Shown: positions 23,890 through 35,861 of the stretch, one piece after another
Layout: the number at the start of each line of letters is the position of its first letter
Position numbering within the stretch: position 1 is the first letter of the stretch
Source: Nymphalis io
Taxonomy: Eukaryota > Arthropoda > Insecta > Lepidoptera > Nymphalidae
Direction: 5' to 3'
DNA length: 64,000 bases
NCBI RefSeq assembly: GCF_905147045.1
Contig: NC_065905.1
Location: 2,232,001-2,296,000 of the forward strand
The notes under the pieces: generated by a model
Seen by the model: the letters and a program-made list of their open reading frames with translations, nothing else
Told to the model about the DNA's origin: nothing
Databases searched by the model: none
Program-made: the position numbers and the translations under genes

Positions 23890-26800
23890 ATGCCGGGAAA
23901 GCTTAAGCAACAGTCGCTCGAGATGGAGTACAAGAAGACAGGAATTAATCCGTCCGACATCGCTTCTTTACGTCGTTGGCTCAAAACGCAACCTCATCTA
24001 CCAGAAAAATATATCACTGGTGAGAATAGACAACATAATCAATAAATCAAGGTCAGACTACTATATCTTTTAGGCTATTCTGTCAATAAATTCTGAGTAG
24101 TAGCCAGAGGATATTGAGTTGGTTACGCTTACACTAAATATTTCAAAAACCTATTCATTGAGATAATCGCAATGAACTCAACGTGATACCTCTGTTCTAA
24201 GTTGGTGAGGAAATATCCAACTGGATATTTTGCTAATTCCAGATTAAGTTTTAGCATCAGGTCAGGGTTACCTTGTTACTGTAACATAATTGGAGTGTGC
24301 CAATGCCACAGTCAAACACCGAGATGCACGTGCTATAACATCATCTTGAGGGGTTAAAAACGTTTTTTTTTTAAATAGAATATGTAGACGAGCATATAGG
24401 TCACCTAATGGTATGTGGTCACCAACGCCCACAGAAATTGGCATTGTAAGAAATGTTAACCATCGCTTACATGTTGTGTCCCTTGTGCTTGTAATTACAC
24501 TGGCTCACTCACCCTTCAAACAGGAACACAACAATATCAAGTACTGCTGTTTGCGATATATCTGATGTGCTAGCTCGTCTGGGTAGGTGGGTGGTACCTA
24601 CCCAAAAAATCTTACCACCAGAAACCGGTTAAAACTATTTTTTAAAATATTGCCAGCCTCAACATCATTATTTTTATTTGCCTCTTACACTTAGGTTTAA
24701 ATATAGTCTGCTAATTGTCTTAGCTCCAGTCCCATCCGCAGCTGTTAAGTTAGTCAAAAGTCTAACGAGTTAAAATAATGTCAAATGCTTACGTGAACGA
24801 CTACAGCTTACCAAAAGTTATTATCAAAAAAGTTATTAACCGCGATAAATAGTTACAATCAAAATTACTGCAATATTCTATAACATTCAACTGGTTTTAG
24901 TACCAAAAATTATGAAAAAAGTTATTTATCGTGATAAATAATTACAATAAAAATAGCTGCAATATTCTATTAATTCAACAGGCTAACGAAGTAATCTATA
25001 TTACAGATCTCGACTTAATCCTCACCTACTTTTGCTGTTACAAGAGTTCAGAAGTATCAAAACAAGTGTTGGATGTTCATTTTACTCTGAAGACGCTTTT
25101 CACCAATTTATTCTACAACAGAGTTGTGGATGAGAGGTTATTAAAAACTCTAAATGTTGTGTAAGTTTAAAATTACTATTTATGCTTGCTTCTGCTTGAC
25201 TCGGTATAAAAGTTAAGAAATTACTTGAACAATTAACAATATAACTGGCGAGTTTGTTAGTTTGAACGCTTTTGTCTCAGGATCTTCCAGTCCGTTTTGA
25301 GGTCTCTTTAAACTCTTTGTGACTCAATAAATTGTTATTGAGTAACGTTATATATTATAGACTATATTTTTTCATTTCAAACATAAGATGAGTAAAGAAA
25401 AATAAACAACATTGAGTTAACGCGATATCTCGATCTCGCGATAGGTCGAGATCTTGAATATTCTATGATATCACATAAAAAAGTTACAAATTATAATGAA
25501 GTCCCTGATTTCTGAGCTAGGCTCAAAGACCTGTATTACAGAAATCAGTGATGTTATATTGTGGATTCACATTAATATGGGGTTTTGAATATCGGTGAAA
25601 TTGTTATCGAAACTTTTAGAGTAAAATTAGAGTGCAGTTGTTGAGTGGAATTGTGTTATATTGTAAATAAAGATATATTAATCAAGTACTGTCGGTAGTG
25701 CGTTATATAGCAGAGCAAATCACATGATATATGAAAATCGAATATTTATTGAATAATTACGACTTGTTTGATTGGAATAGCCCTATATATAGTATTAGCT
25801 ATTTGCCCCAGCTTCGCATGGGTAGATTTGCATAAAACACGTTCTTAGTGAGCGTCTACGTTGCGAAAGGAGTAACTATGCTAAATTTCAAGTCAATCGG
25901 TATAATATCGAGGATTTAGTGACGAGTCAATCAATCAGTCAGTGGAATTTTGACAATGCATATGTATATAAATGTATGCCGACCACGGCGAGCATTTACT
26001 CCATAATAAATATCTTCTATAATAATTTGTCTATAATTTAATAATTTAAAGTAATATAACAGTGCAAAAACTGTCACTAAAAATATAACATATCGTCTTA
26101 TTGCCTCTGCTGGTGGTTCATTACAGGGCTGGTTAATTTTTCTCCTAAACAATCGGAATTGCGATTCAATGGGGAAACACTGCTAGCATTCTTGCCGCCA
26201 TTCCACGCGGTCACGATTTAAACAGTAGCTATTTTTAAGTTTTATTTGTGTTTATTTAAAGCTTTAATGTAAATAATTATCTAAAAAATAAATATATGAA
26301 ATATAATCTAATAAATTCCTTTTGTTGGTTCTCTTACAGCTTAGTGATGCCGCTTCAAGTTCGCACCTACAACAACAGTTATATAGTATACCATCGACTT
26401 ATAGACTACGACACTAAGAATTTTGTCTTCTCAGATATAATCAGGTTAAAAAACAAACTTTAAATAATTAATATTTAAGAATAAGTCTATTTTTCACATC
26501 ATGTATAATATTTTTCTATTTCAGGGCAGTACTAATGTTAATGGATTTAAGACAGTACGAAGATGGCACTTGGCCGGGGTTTATTATTCTGATTGATTTG
26601 AACGGTGTCACGCTAAGCCATATCACCAAACTCGATTTACAAACAGTGCAACAGCTTTTGTATTATTTGCAGGTGGGATAATTTATTTCTATAATACTAA
26701 AAAAATATTTAAAAAAACACGACTAAAAATATAAGTAACGAATTTCTTGTCCCAGCTTCGCACGAGTATATAAGGGTTTATATAAAACGATTATCTATCA

Positions 26801-28756
26801 ACAGATATAAAGTAATACTATTGGCTTACGCGACCAGTAAAGCTTTCAGTCGGCATGATTTTTTCCGAGAGCGTCAATAATCATCCTTTGAGCACATTTA
26901 CACAAAACGATTTAAAGATTTATGCACCTAAGCCGTCCTCATCATTGACTCTTTTCTTGATAAAGACCGTATAAAAATCCATTCCGTAGATTAGAGAGTA
27001 ATCGGACGTTAGGTCTGATTACTGTCAAATTATATTTTTTTTTTTTTTTATAGAATTGGAAGGTGGACGAGCATATGGGCCACCTGATGGTAAGTGGTCA
27101 CCAAACGCTCTTAGACATTGGCATTGTAAGAAATGTCAACCATCGCTTATAGCCAATGCGCCACCAACCTTGGGAACTAAGATTTTATGTCCCTTGTGCC
27201 TGTAATTACACTGGCTCACTCACCCTTCAAACCGGAACACAACAATATCAAGTATTGCTGTTTTGCGGTAGAATATCTGATGAGTGGGTGGTACCTACCC
27301 AGACGAGCTTGCACAAAGCCCTACCACCAGTAATAATAATATATAGTAATAATATATAGTTATCTCTTATTATATAGTTCTTAATAAGACAAAGCCTGCA
27401 AAAATAATATTGCAAAAACATGCAATTGCGTAACTGCTACTTGAATTTAATTTATAAAATAGAAATTAGTTTTCAAGTATCAGTTAATAATAATCTCTAT
27501 AAATATTCTTTTTATTTATTGTTAAAAGATTATGTATTTCACAACGAAATAAATAAGTAAAATAATTATAAATATAAATCTTCTACAAATCATAACCGAG
27601 TGGAATGGTTTTTATAAATTATAAGTATATTTATATTTTAAAATTATATTTGATAGCAAGAATAGTAGCAGGATTCCCTTTGCCTTTTAATCGCATTTTA
27701 TATTCTCTACAGTAAAAATTAACGAAAAATGAAGCTCTTGTTAGTAGAAGCATTAAAACGGATTATTTATGAACACTCCACATGTTTTCGTAATATATAG
27801 TGCATATACATGTATGATGTCAAAATTAAATTTTATATTCAATTATACTTTATAATCAGTTGTGTTATACTTGCTTATTGAGTGCTTAATGTCTACCATT
27901 TTGTATGATGGTAATGGAGAATTATTATCAATATTTTTTTAAGAAATATATTATTATTCTATTCCAGGAAGCAATGTTAGTGAAGCTAAAAGGCTTACAC
28001 TTCATGAACGCGCCGTCATACGTTGACAGATTACTTATGGTATTAAGACCGTTCTTGAAAAAGGAGCTAATGGACCAACTTTGCATCCACCCAGTTGGGT
28101 CAAATTCGATTGAGAAATTATTGCCGATTGAGGCACTACCCAAGGAAGCTGGAGGGCAATACAAGACTTTTGAAGAAGCAAAGAGTATTATTTATTATTA
28201 TATAAAGTAGCCTATGTCGTATTATATCAAAATCTGCTCAGTCGTTTAGACGTAATAGTGTAACATATAGACAGAGTTCTTTCGCATTTATAAGAGAATA
28301 TTAGTATAGTTATCTTTATATACGAGCCCGTGTTTTCGAACACATTTTCAGCCAGTAATATCTCAACTGACCAACTTTTCTTAAATTATTTACAACGTAT
28401 ATCAGTGAGGAAGAAAAATATTGTGAGGACATATGTCAGATGAAATTCTGCCACATTTTGTATTCAAAAACCGTCATTGAAGTATTAAAATAAGCTCCAA
28501 TTTCCTTAAAAATAAAAAAGGCTCCGGCCAGCAGTAAAACATTTACAATATTAAATAGATAGGTGAGGCTTACTTTAACAGATTTTTTGTATTATTTACA
28601 GAATACACAATCGAAAAGGTTCTAGCAAACAAGGATTTCTTTATAAATGAAAACAAAAAGAGAGTCGTCGAATCATTAAGGCCTGGAAAACCGAAGACAA
28701 TTACAGATATATTTGGTGGCGTGGAGGGTTCATTTAAGAAGTTAGAAATAGATTAA
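23890..28756 (+). CDS. CRAL-TRIO domain lipid-binding protein A (six exons, 302 aa)
   Basis: Exons: 23890-24019, 25007-25160, 26340-26444, 26525-26672, 27968-28184, 28602-28756, totalling 909 nt with every phase joining. The protein starts MPGKLKQQSLEMEYKKTG. Exon 1 gives the CRAL-TRIO N-terminal helices (DIASLRRWLKTQPHLPEKYI). Exons 2-5 give the lipid-binding fold, including QYEDGTWPGFIILIDLNG and LKGLHFMNAPSYVDRLLMVL, and the end of the pocket reads LPKEAGG. It ends DIFGGVEGSFKKLEID. By family (alpha-tocopherol transfer protein-like, insect clade) it should be a cytosolic carrier of a hydrophobic ligand; the ligand is unknown. The exon 5 donor (AAAGA then gtatta) is weak but matches its paralogue's phase. 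SINEs and Helitron debris lie in the introns. A non-coding first exon probably lies upstream, since a splice acceptor (TTTTCAG) precedes the ATG. Confidence 0.9.
24363..24621 (-). repeat. S1 copy in intron 1 of CRAL-TRIO gene A
   Basis: Reverse S1 with poly-T at the left, a small internal loss in the core, and a rearranged head. Confidence 0.8.
25790..25915 (-). mobile_element. Helitron-like fragment in intron 2
   Basis: It is the reverse counterpart of 13826-13948: AGCTATTTGCCCCAGCTTCG, then GTGAGCGTCTACGTTGCG. A similar CCCAGCTTCGCACGAG segment lies at about 26752, in intron 4. Confidence 0.45.
27038..27331 (-). repeat. S1 copy in intron 4 of CRAL-TRIO gene A
   Basis: Near-consensus and reverse oriented, with a long poly-T. 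The 67-residue + frame over it is not a gene. Confidence 0.85.
28225..28316 (-). mobile_element. Helitron-type 5' end in intron 5
   Basis: The complement of the right edge reads CTATACTAATATTCTC, then a segment ending AATGCGAAAGAAC, which resembles the TCTATACTAATATT start of lepidopteran Helitrons. It begins about 40 bp after exon 5. Confidence 0.35.
28368..28560 (+). repeat. Decayed S2 body in intron 5
   Basis: Keeps GAAATTCTGCCACATTTTGT and AAGCTCCAATTTCC in S2 order, without the tRNA-like head. Confidence 0.5.
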
Positions 28757-28946
28757 TAGGTTATTTAATTTACTTGTTTTTTATATAATGTAAGTTAATG
28801 TACGTAAAGTGTATATAAGTATTATGCAATCAAGTTGTTTCAAGATAAAACATGGGTTCGAAACATCGAAATTAATGGTGAAATAAATATGGAGTAAAAT
28901 TAATAAATCAATACATTTTTCTTATTATTAATTTATAGCAACGTAG

Positions 28947-29225
28947 AATCGTGAATCTTAACCGATGATCGTGGGTTCAAACCCGGGCAAGCACCACTGA
29001 ATTTTCATGTGCTTAATTTGTAATTATAATTCATCTCGTGCTTGACGGTGATGGAAAACATCGTCAGGAAACCTGCATGCGTCTAATTTCATTGAAATTA
29101 TGTCACATGTGTATTCTACCAACCCGCATTGGAGCAGCGTGGTGGAATAAGCTCTAAACCTTCTCCCCATAAAGGCAGAGGAGGCCTTAGCCCAGCAGTG
29201 GGACATTAACAGGCTGTTACTGTAT
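28947..29225 (+). repeat. SINE S2 just downstream of CRAL-TRIO gene A
   Basis: Contains CGTGGGTTCAAACCCGGGC, CACCACTGAATTTTCATGTG and the tail CCCAGCAGTGGGACATTAAC. It begins slightly inside the head. Confidence 0.8.
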
Positions 29226-30164
29226 AGCAACGTAGATTACGTGCCACACAAGGGAGTAGAGACGGCGCCAGAAAAGTGGCACGCCAGCAAAACACGACGT
29301 CTCGACGTTTCCATCATGGCATACGAGTTGGTCTTAACTCTAAGGCGCGTTAATGCTTCACAACAGTTCCTAAAATTTCTACAGCTGAACAAAAGTATTC
29401 ATCCTTCATCGAATAGAATAAATTACTAATTATTATTATCGATTCTCGAAATATTCTTTGGGTTTCACACTTTTATGTATTACTTTACGCACAGCTGCAT
29501 GCGTTAGTCAATCAATACTCAGTCAGGCTTTACCGATTATGTATTCAGATACTAGCGGCCCGCCCCGACTTCCTCCGAATCGAAAAACTATTTATTTTAT
29601 ACGACGATTTTTATTTGATACATTGAGTTACATTATTGCAATTATCGCAGGGTTCTTAAATTATTTTGAAATTAAAATACAGTCAATTGTTACTCGCTGA
29701 TAATTAAGCTTTCTGTAGGTAAAACAATTATTTAAATCGGCTTAATAATTTATGAGTTTATCCATTACAAGAATTCAAAAAAATAAATTTAATCTCTTTA
29801 CTTACTATTTATTTGTATTTATGATCCCTGTTTGGTCGAAATAAATGACTTTATTATTATTATTATTGATATAAAAACTCCGAAAATGTAATCAGTATTT
29901 TATATATAAATGTGTTTAATTAAAATATTCAAATATATATTTTATTAAAAATTATACAAAAATATTCAAATGACGTATGATATTAATAATAATAATAGCG
30001 ACATTGCTTCTATTGTCTTCATTTATTCTTGTTATTTGTAGCTAACTACAACTAACAAACAGGTTTGAGATGTTGTCGTTTTTGTCGTAATATTATCGGC
30101 CTTGCTTATAATCGTTGCTTAGCGGTTGCTTATGTAAACACAGGAGAAATCTACAAACAAATTG
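29226..30164. other. Intergenic; short unexplained frames and element ends
   Basis: The + frame at 29241-29429 (starts MPHKGVETAPEKWHASKTRR) has no match I recognise. Near 29548-29575 the complement ends GGGGCGGGCCGCTAGTA, a Helitron-like terminus on the - strand. The TTA-tailed retroelement end described at 22030 recurs at 29810-29872. Confidence 0.4.
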
Positions 30165-30395
30165 TCACTTTATCGTAATCGAATCGAAGCGAGATCGTTG
30201 CCGTTCTCCTGTTTCCTATTCATTTAATGTCATTATTAATTTAATTATCGGCTATTGCCATAAAAGTCAACAATTACGTTTGATTTTGACGTAACGGTAT
30301 TTGTTAACATATTGTCGGTTCGGTTCCGATTCGAGTAAATACAGATGATTAAAAAAGTTATCGTATCGTAATCGTTATAAATTAGTAGAATTCGG
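30165..30395 (+). repeat. Unclassified dispersed repeat, uninterrupted copy
   Basis: Matches the SINE-interrupted segment at 19755-20260 on both sides of that insertion (CGAAGCGAGATCGTTGCCG; TTGACGTAACGGTATTTG). Confidence 0.5.
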
Positions 30396-30627
30396 CCCGT
30401 GATTGCTCTCTTTCTGTCATTATTGACATTCGAAAGAAGAAGATACAGCATCGTGTAACTAATTACCCGCTAAAGAAAATTTATAACTAACACCGAATAT
30501 ACATTATGTTTTGTATTAATTGATATTTCCCTTCAATGATTAATTTATAAAAGTGACTTTGTGTGTTTAATTTTGTTTGAAGAGTTGAGGAGTTTTGAAG
30601 AATTACTGAATTTCTTTTTAGTAGGAT

Positions 30628-30818
30628 TTTCATTCAGGCCAGTTTAAATATTTATAAAATCGTTTGCCCCAATTGACTTACACAGCCAAAACTACTGTAT
30701 TAAACATAGCTTTATTTAAAAATAATTCGTTAAGAAAGAATTTTTGGCAATTTTAAGAGGAAGAATTGGGACAAGTGACTTTTCATGTACCCGTACGAAG
30801 TCAAACCGGGTATCTAGT
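30628..30818 (+). mobile_element. Short Helitron-like non-autonomous element
   Basis: The right edge reads GTACGAAGTCAAACCGGGTA then TCTAGT, a CTAGT end after a GC-rich segment. It shares AATCGTTTGCCC-type and ACTTTTCATGTACC-type blocks with 38044-38239. The left edge is approximate. Confidence 0.4.
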
Positions 30819-31048
30819 TGAGGAATATTTTGATTTTATAATAATAATCTGCATGACATTTTTAACACACGAGTATAATTTATTCACTTCTGCTATTAAA
30901 ATTCTGCTATTGTTAGTTGTATTTAACAAGGCGCAGAGTTCACGTGAAGCAATAACAATTCCTCCACAACATTTTTTATATAAAGATAAGATTGTTTATA
31001 GAAACAATTGTTTTATATAACATTACATCGTTTTATATTTAACCTTTT

Positions 31049-31303
31049 ACTGGTGGTAGAGCTTTGTGCAAGCTCGTCTGGGTAAGTACCACCACCATTC
31101 AGTTCTACCGCTAAACAGCAGTTTGGTGGTGTAATTACAGGCATAAGGGACATAACATCTTAGTTCCTAAGGTTGGTGGCGCATTGGTGATGTAAGCGAT
31201 GGTTAACATTTCTTACAACGCTATTGTCTATGGGCGTTGGTGACCACTTACCATCAGGTGGCCCATATGCTCGTCCGCCTTCCTATTCTATAAAAAAAAA
31301 ACC
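31049..31303 (+). repeat. S1 copy with internal deletion
   Basis: The head ACTGGTGGTAGAGC and the tail are intact; about 40 bp of the middle is missing. Confidence 0.85.
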
Positions 31304-32838
31304 TAAGTTGTTAGTGTCCGGAAGCCAATGTTGGAAATAAAAAATCATATTCAGTCTTATGCTCGGATGACATGAAGCTAGTTTTTCAAGCTAAGTTAGT
31401 AAGCTACTGTTAGTAAGGATAAGCCAGGAGGCTTGGAACATGCTAGTGCTGGTAACATGATGAAACGTCCGTGAAGTAAAATGAACTATAATAATAAAAA
31501 AATACAATTCTGATAAACTGTTTCAGTAACAGTTACTCGCAAACTATGTCACTTCGCATTAGACGAGAAGATGTGTTAGGAAGACGTGTATGCAGTGCCG
31601 GATTAAGCAAGTGCGGGGCCCGTAGAAAGTTCTTTCAAAGGACCCTTGATCTGATATGGGTTCATAAGTATAAAGAGTCAATAAGATTATAAAACTTTAA
31701 AGATCGAGCCATAGAATTTTCAATAGACAGAATACGTCATTAGTACGTCGTCCGCATCAAAGATCACATCGACTAATACTAATAATTTATTTCAATTTGT
31801 ATATGATCTTTAGTTGTGTATAATTTCAATTTATTTCTCAGCTGACAACCAGTCTGCCTGTATTATAGTGCAAATGTCTGCTGTCAATATTACGATGTCT
31901 TCCTGACGACCATTCTTTAATTGAATTGAGGTAAAGTTTCGAGGCTAATTAAGCGGTACACCTAACTTTGTACTTAGAAAGTGGGTATAAATCCATATTC
32001 TGTAATTTGTTTCCCTCCAAAAGAAGTCATTTGGAAACATTGATTCAATGGTTACGGTCTCTGAAACGTACCAACGTAGAGGCCAGAAGAAATAAGCCAG
32101 TACAGTACATTCCAGGCACCTCTTCTTTGTGTTCGTGTTATAATTACTATCAGTATGGTAGTGAAGAAGTAAAGAAAACGTATTTCTTGCACCCACCTTC
32201 CCTAGCTAATATTGATATTAAGACATTGTGTATTTTACCTTTCGATTTTGCACCCAGAAGTATGTGAATGAAATTTTTTAGCGAATATGACAGAAAATAT
32301 ATACTATTTTGATGGGTGTATTCTTGGAATGTTTTTATTATTACGGTCAATGTCGTATATCACTTAATGATATTTTACCACAGTTTTATGCAGTGAATTT
32401 CAAGTTTGTTGTTACACAATAGCCTTAGAGTATATTTCCGTATTTAAACATTTTTATAACATTTTCGCACCGTACTGTGCGTGTTGTAAAAATAATGCGT
32501 CAGCGGTTCGGAGGGGTTTGTCTCTACATGTCAAATCAACCTACAATAAACTTCAAACACCGAAGTGAGTGCGTGTGGTGTGGCGCTGTCAATATATATA
32601 CGAAGCGGTGAGCAAAATGTTTATTTTAAATCAATACAAAATCATCATAAAATAATAAACGGGATTTAACATTGTTAAAATTATTTATAAAAAGAAAACA
32701 TTATATCAGGTATAATTAATTTGATTCGAATCAATAAGAAGTAATATAAAAAATAACCAAATTATTATTATTTATCTATAATAATATAAAAAAAATTGTA
32801 AAAAATAAAGTCACTCATACTCATATATATATATGTAG

Positions 32839-32870
<32 letters not shown>

Positions 32871-33722
32871 TATATTAATTGTAAATATTATGTACAAAAT
32901 GGCTGAACTATGTTGGTTACTTACATGGCTAACGCTGGTTAAACCTTACGAGATACTTTTAAAGATAACTCAGAGTATCCATTTTTTCTTTTAAATTTTG
33001 GTCAAAAATAATGCATGATTTGCAAAGCTTTTTTAACCAATGTATGTGATATACCGATTATAAAATATACATAAATAAATGCATTTATTATCTTAAGCAT
33101 TTAATTTAGAACAAATTTGTTTTGTATACTTTATGATTTAAATGAATATATATATTTTTGTTCTATAACTATAAATCATTATCAATATAAATACATTTAA
33201 ATTTTAAACGCTTCACGTTGATTAATATTGCTAACAATAAAATTGAAATTCATACGATATATAATTTTAAAAATATTACGACATATAAAAGAAATGGACA
33301 TCATCGTTTTCTTATTGTCTTAGACAATGTATCCAAGAAACACGTGTAACGTAAAAAATTATTACTTTATTTATATTTATTACTTACTTATTATATGCCA
33401 AGGCGCGGAAGTATATATAAGCACACTTACAATTAATTAATTGTAACTTGTAGACTTTAATTAAGTTAGCATTAAATTGTTTTGTTTTATTCTTATTTAG
33501 TTTAATTTTTATTTAAGTTTTATTCTTATATAAATTAACCGAAGATCTTGTGTTAATTGTTAAAACCTTTCGATTACCATATTTATGTTAACGAAAGAAA
33601 CGCGTGTATCTCTTTATCACGACACTAAATATCGTGAAAGGACTTGCATTTGCTTAATCAATAGTTCACACATAGTCACCGCTTAAATGCGATCAATTTT
33701 GATAGATTACAATACGAAATTT
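31304..33722. other. No gene recognised; microsatellite
   Basis: A + frame at 31968-32267 (99 codons) overlaps a - frame of 83 codons; neither has a recognisable motif. A TA microsatellite sits at about 32823-32870. The rest is AT-rich. Confidence 0.4.
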
Positions 33723-34014
33723 ACTGGTGGTAGCGCTTTGTGCAAGCTCGTCTGGATATGTACCGTCCACTCATCAGATATTCTACCGCAAAACAGCAAT
33801 ACTTGGTATTATTGTGTTCCGGTTGGAAGTGTGAGTGAGCCAGTGTCATTACAGGCACAAGGGACATAACATCTTAGTTCTCAAGGTTGGTGGTGCATTG
33901 GCGATATCAGCGATGGTTAACATTTCTTACAATGCAAATGTCTATGGGCGTTGGTGATCACTTACCATCAGTTAACCCACATGTTCGTCCGCCTACCTAT
34001 ACTATATAAAAAAA
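33723..34014 (+). repeat. S1 copy
   Basis: Full length with a short A-run, slightly diverged in the last third. Confidence 0.85.
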
Positions 34015-35054
34015 GGATACAAATAAAATCACTTTATTAAAGCAACAAGTACACATTCTCTCTGTCAAGTATGATTTATTCTCCTTTCAGTACGTTAAAG
34101 GATGGCTGGAAGAGTTATCACATTGGGTTGAGTCCTCCTTTGTACGATTTCTTTTTGTTTTTATTTACCTAAGTTTATTTCTTGTTTGTTCGTCTGTGCA
34201 TTAACGAAATCAATAACAACTATAGTAAAATTATTTATGATAATGAATAAGTATAAAATAACGCATTGTTGGGTATAAGTCTCTATTTTCGCAAGCCGTC
34301 TACCTTAGTTCTGTGCCAATCTGTTCAAGATTCGATCCCCGACTTTCATAATGTCATCGGCCTAACTTTTTTTAATCGTTAAAACATCGATAATTTATAT
34401 TATTATAGTCATCCGATCGAGTTACGAATAGGCGAAAAATGTGAATTTTTTTGAACATTTTAATGGCCGTTGTAACGGCAATTTTACATATATATTACGT
34501 TACCAACCACTTACCTGCGGCTTCGCCCGCGTGATAAATATCCAGTTAAAAGGGATAAAAAAGCCAAATTATGTTAATTATGACATATTTTAGGTGAGAT
34601 AATGCGTGAAGAAGTAAGTAAAAATAAAAGATGAACTAAAAATTATGGAAAAAAAAAACAAACGAAGCAGATAGAATTAATAATTGTAACATAAAGCCAT
34701 AAAGTATTCAATATCATCAACTCAATATTGTAATTAATGAAAAAACTCAAAATAATCATACGAAACGACGACATACAAATTAACACGACTCCTAATATGG
34801 CAGAAGGTCACTCTACTCCGGAAATCTATATTATAACAACGAAAATACGTACGTTTATATAATTTTTTATAGACTCAATTGGTATTAATGAAATAAAAAC
34901 TTGATAAAATTATTAAATGAAATACTTCTTATAATAATTCAGTTATTAGCCGTTATTAATTTTTAGCCGTTTCAATGATGAGCCCGGACAAACAGACAAA
35001 CAGAGAGACAGACAAAAATAAAAATATATGATTGTCTTTCATTTTATTTATTTG
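34015..35054. other. Intergenic, with a dispersed repeat at 34510-34620
   Basis: The segment GCGGCTTCGCCCGCGTGATA, then TATCCAGTTAAAAGGGATAA recurs in diverged form at 46325-46450 in the receptor gene. No gene was seen. Confidence 0.4.
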
Positions 35055-35420
35055 TATACCCCACGTGGCGTACTGTTCTCATTTCTCTGCCGTTTGACCA
35101 TGCAACATAGAGCGCGAGTTATCAACGGTCAAGGTGTTTTCGACCGGCTCCGCGTAGAGGTGTTGGATCACTCTGCATTTTACCGTATCTTTCACGAGGC
35201 AATTTTTTGGTTTATCCCGTCCACAACAGTGTGATTTTGAAGGCATATTCTACCTCGCACAACTACTCCGTGGTACCAGCTTTCGCCAGCGGTTTGTCTA
35301 AATCGTTAAGACTTGGAAAACTTCCAGAAAAGAGCCTACTCATTACTTAAAGGCTGGCAACGCACCTATAAGCCCTCCGGTATTACAGATATCCGAACCC
35401 GTGAAATATTAACATCTTTA
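35055..35420 (+). pseudogene. LINE C-terminal relic (Jockey-like)
   Basis: Across stops and a frameshift the translation reads VFDRLRVEVLDHSAFYRIFH, then LPRTTTPWYQLS, then FQKRAYSLLKGWQRT. This order fits the C terminus of Jockey-type reverse transcriptases (PRT..LWN.LP, then FK..V...L.G). Dead relic. Confidence 0.6.
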
Positions 35421-35861
35421 ACTAGCCACTAGATCATCAGGGTCGATATACAACGATACTATTTACCTATTTAAGTATAAAGCGGAATCTATTTCTAAAA
35501 TAACCGCAACAGTAATAGAATACTGTATAAACGATGTTACCTCGTCATCATATTAAATTATAGATTACTCGGGCAATGTTTACTATTAAAATAATTATAG
35601 CGTAGTTTAAAATCCAGCAGTAACCACATAACAGGAATTTAATTAGTAGTAATCAAAAGTAAACGATACATACACATATAAAAAACTGTTAAACTGCTGT
35701 TTGTTAGTAATATATATTTTTTGCGTAAAGAAAATATAACCCGAAAAAGTTAGAGCTGTAACATAATATTAAAAAAGTAAATTGAATGTAACTCTAATAC
35801 TTGATGTTTTATATGTGGTATTAAAATATATAATATTTATCCACAGATACCATAAGAAGAC

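Noticed and set aside
31968..32267. 99-residue + frame as a possible host gene
   Set aside because: It overlaps an equally open - frame, has no splice context or motif, and lies in AT-rich sequence; chance is sufficient.
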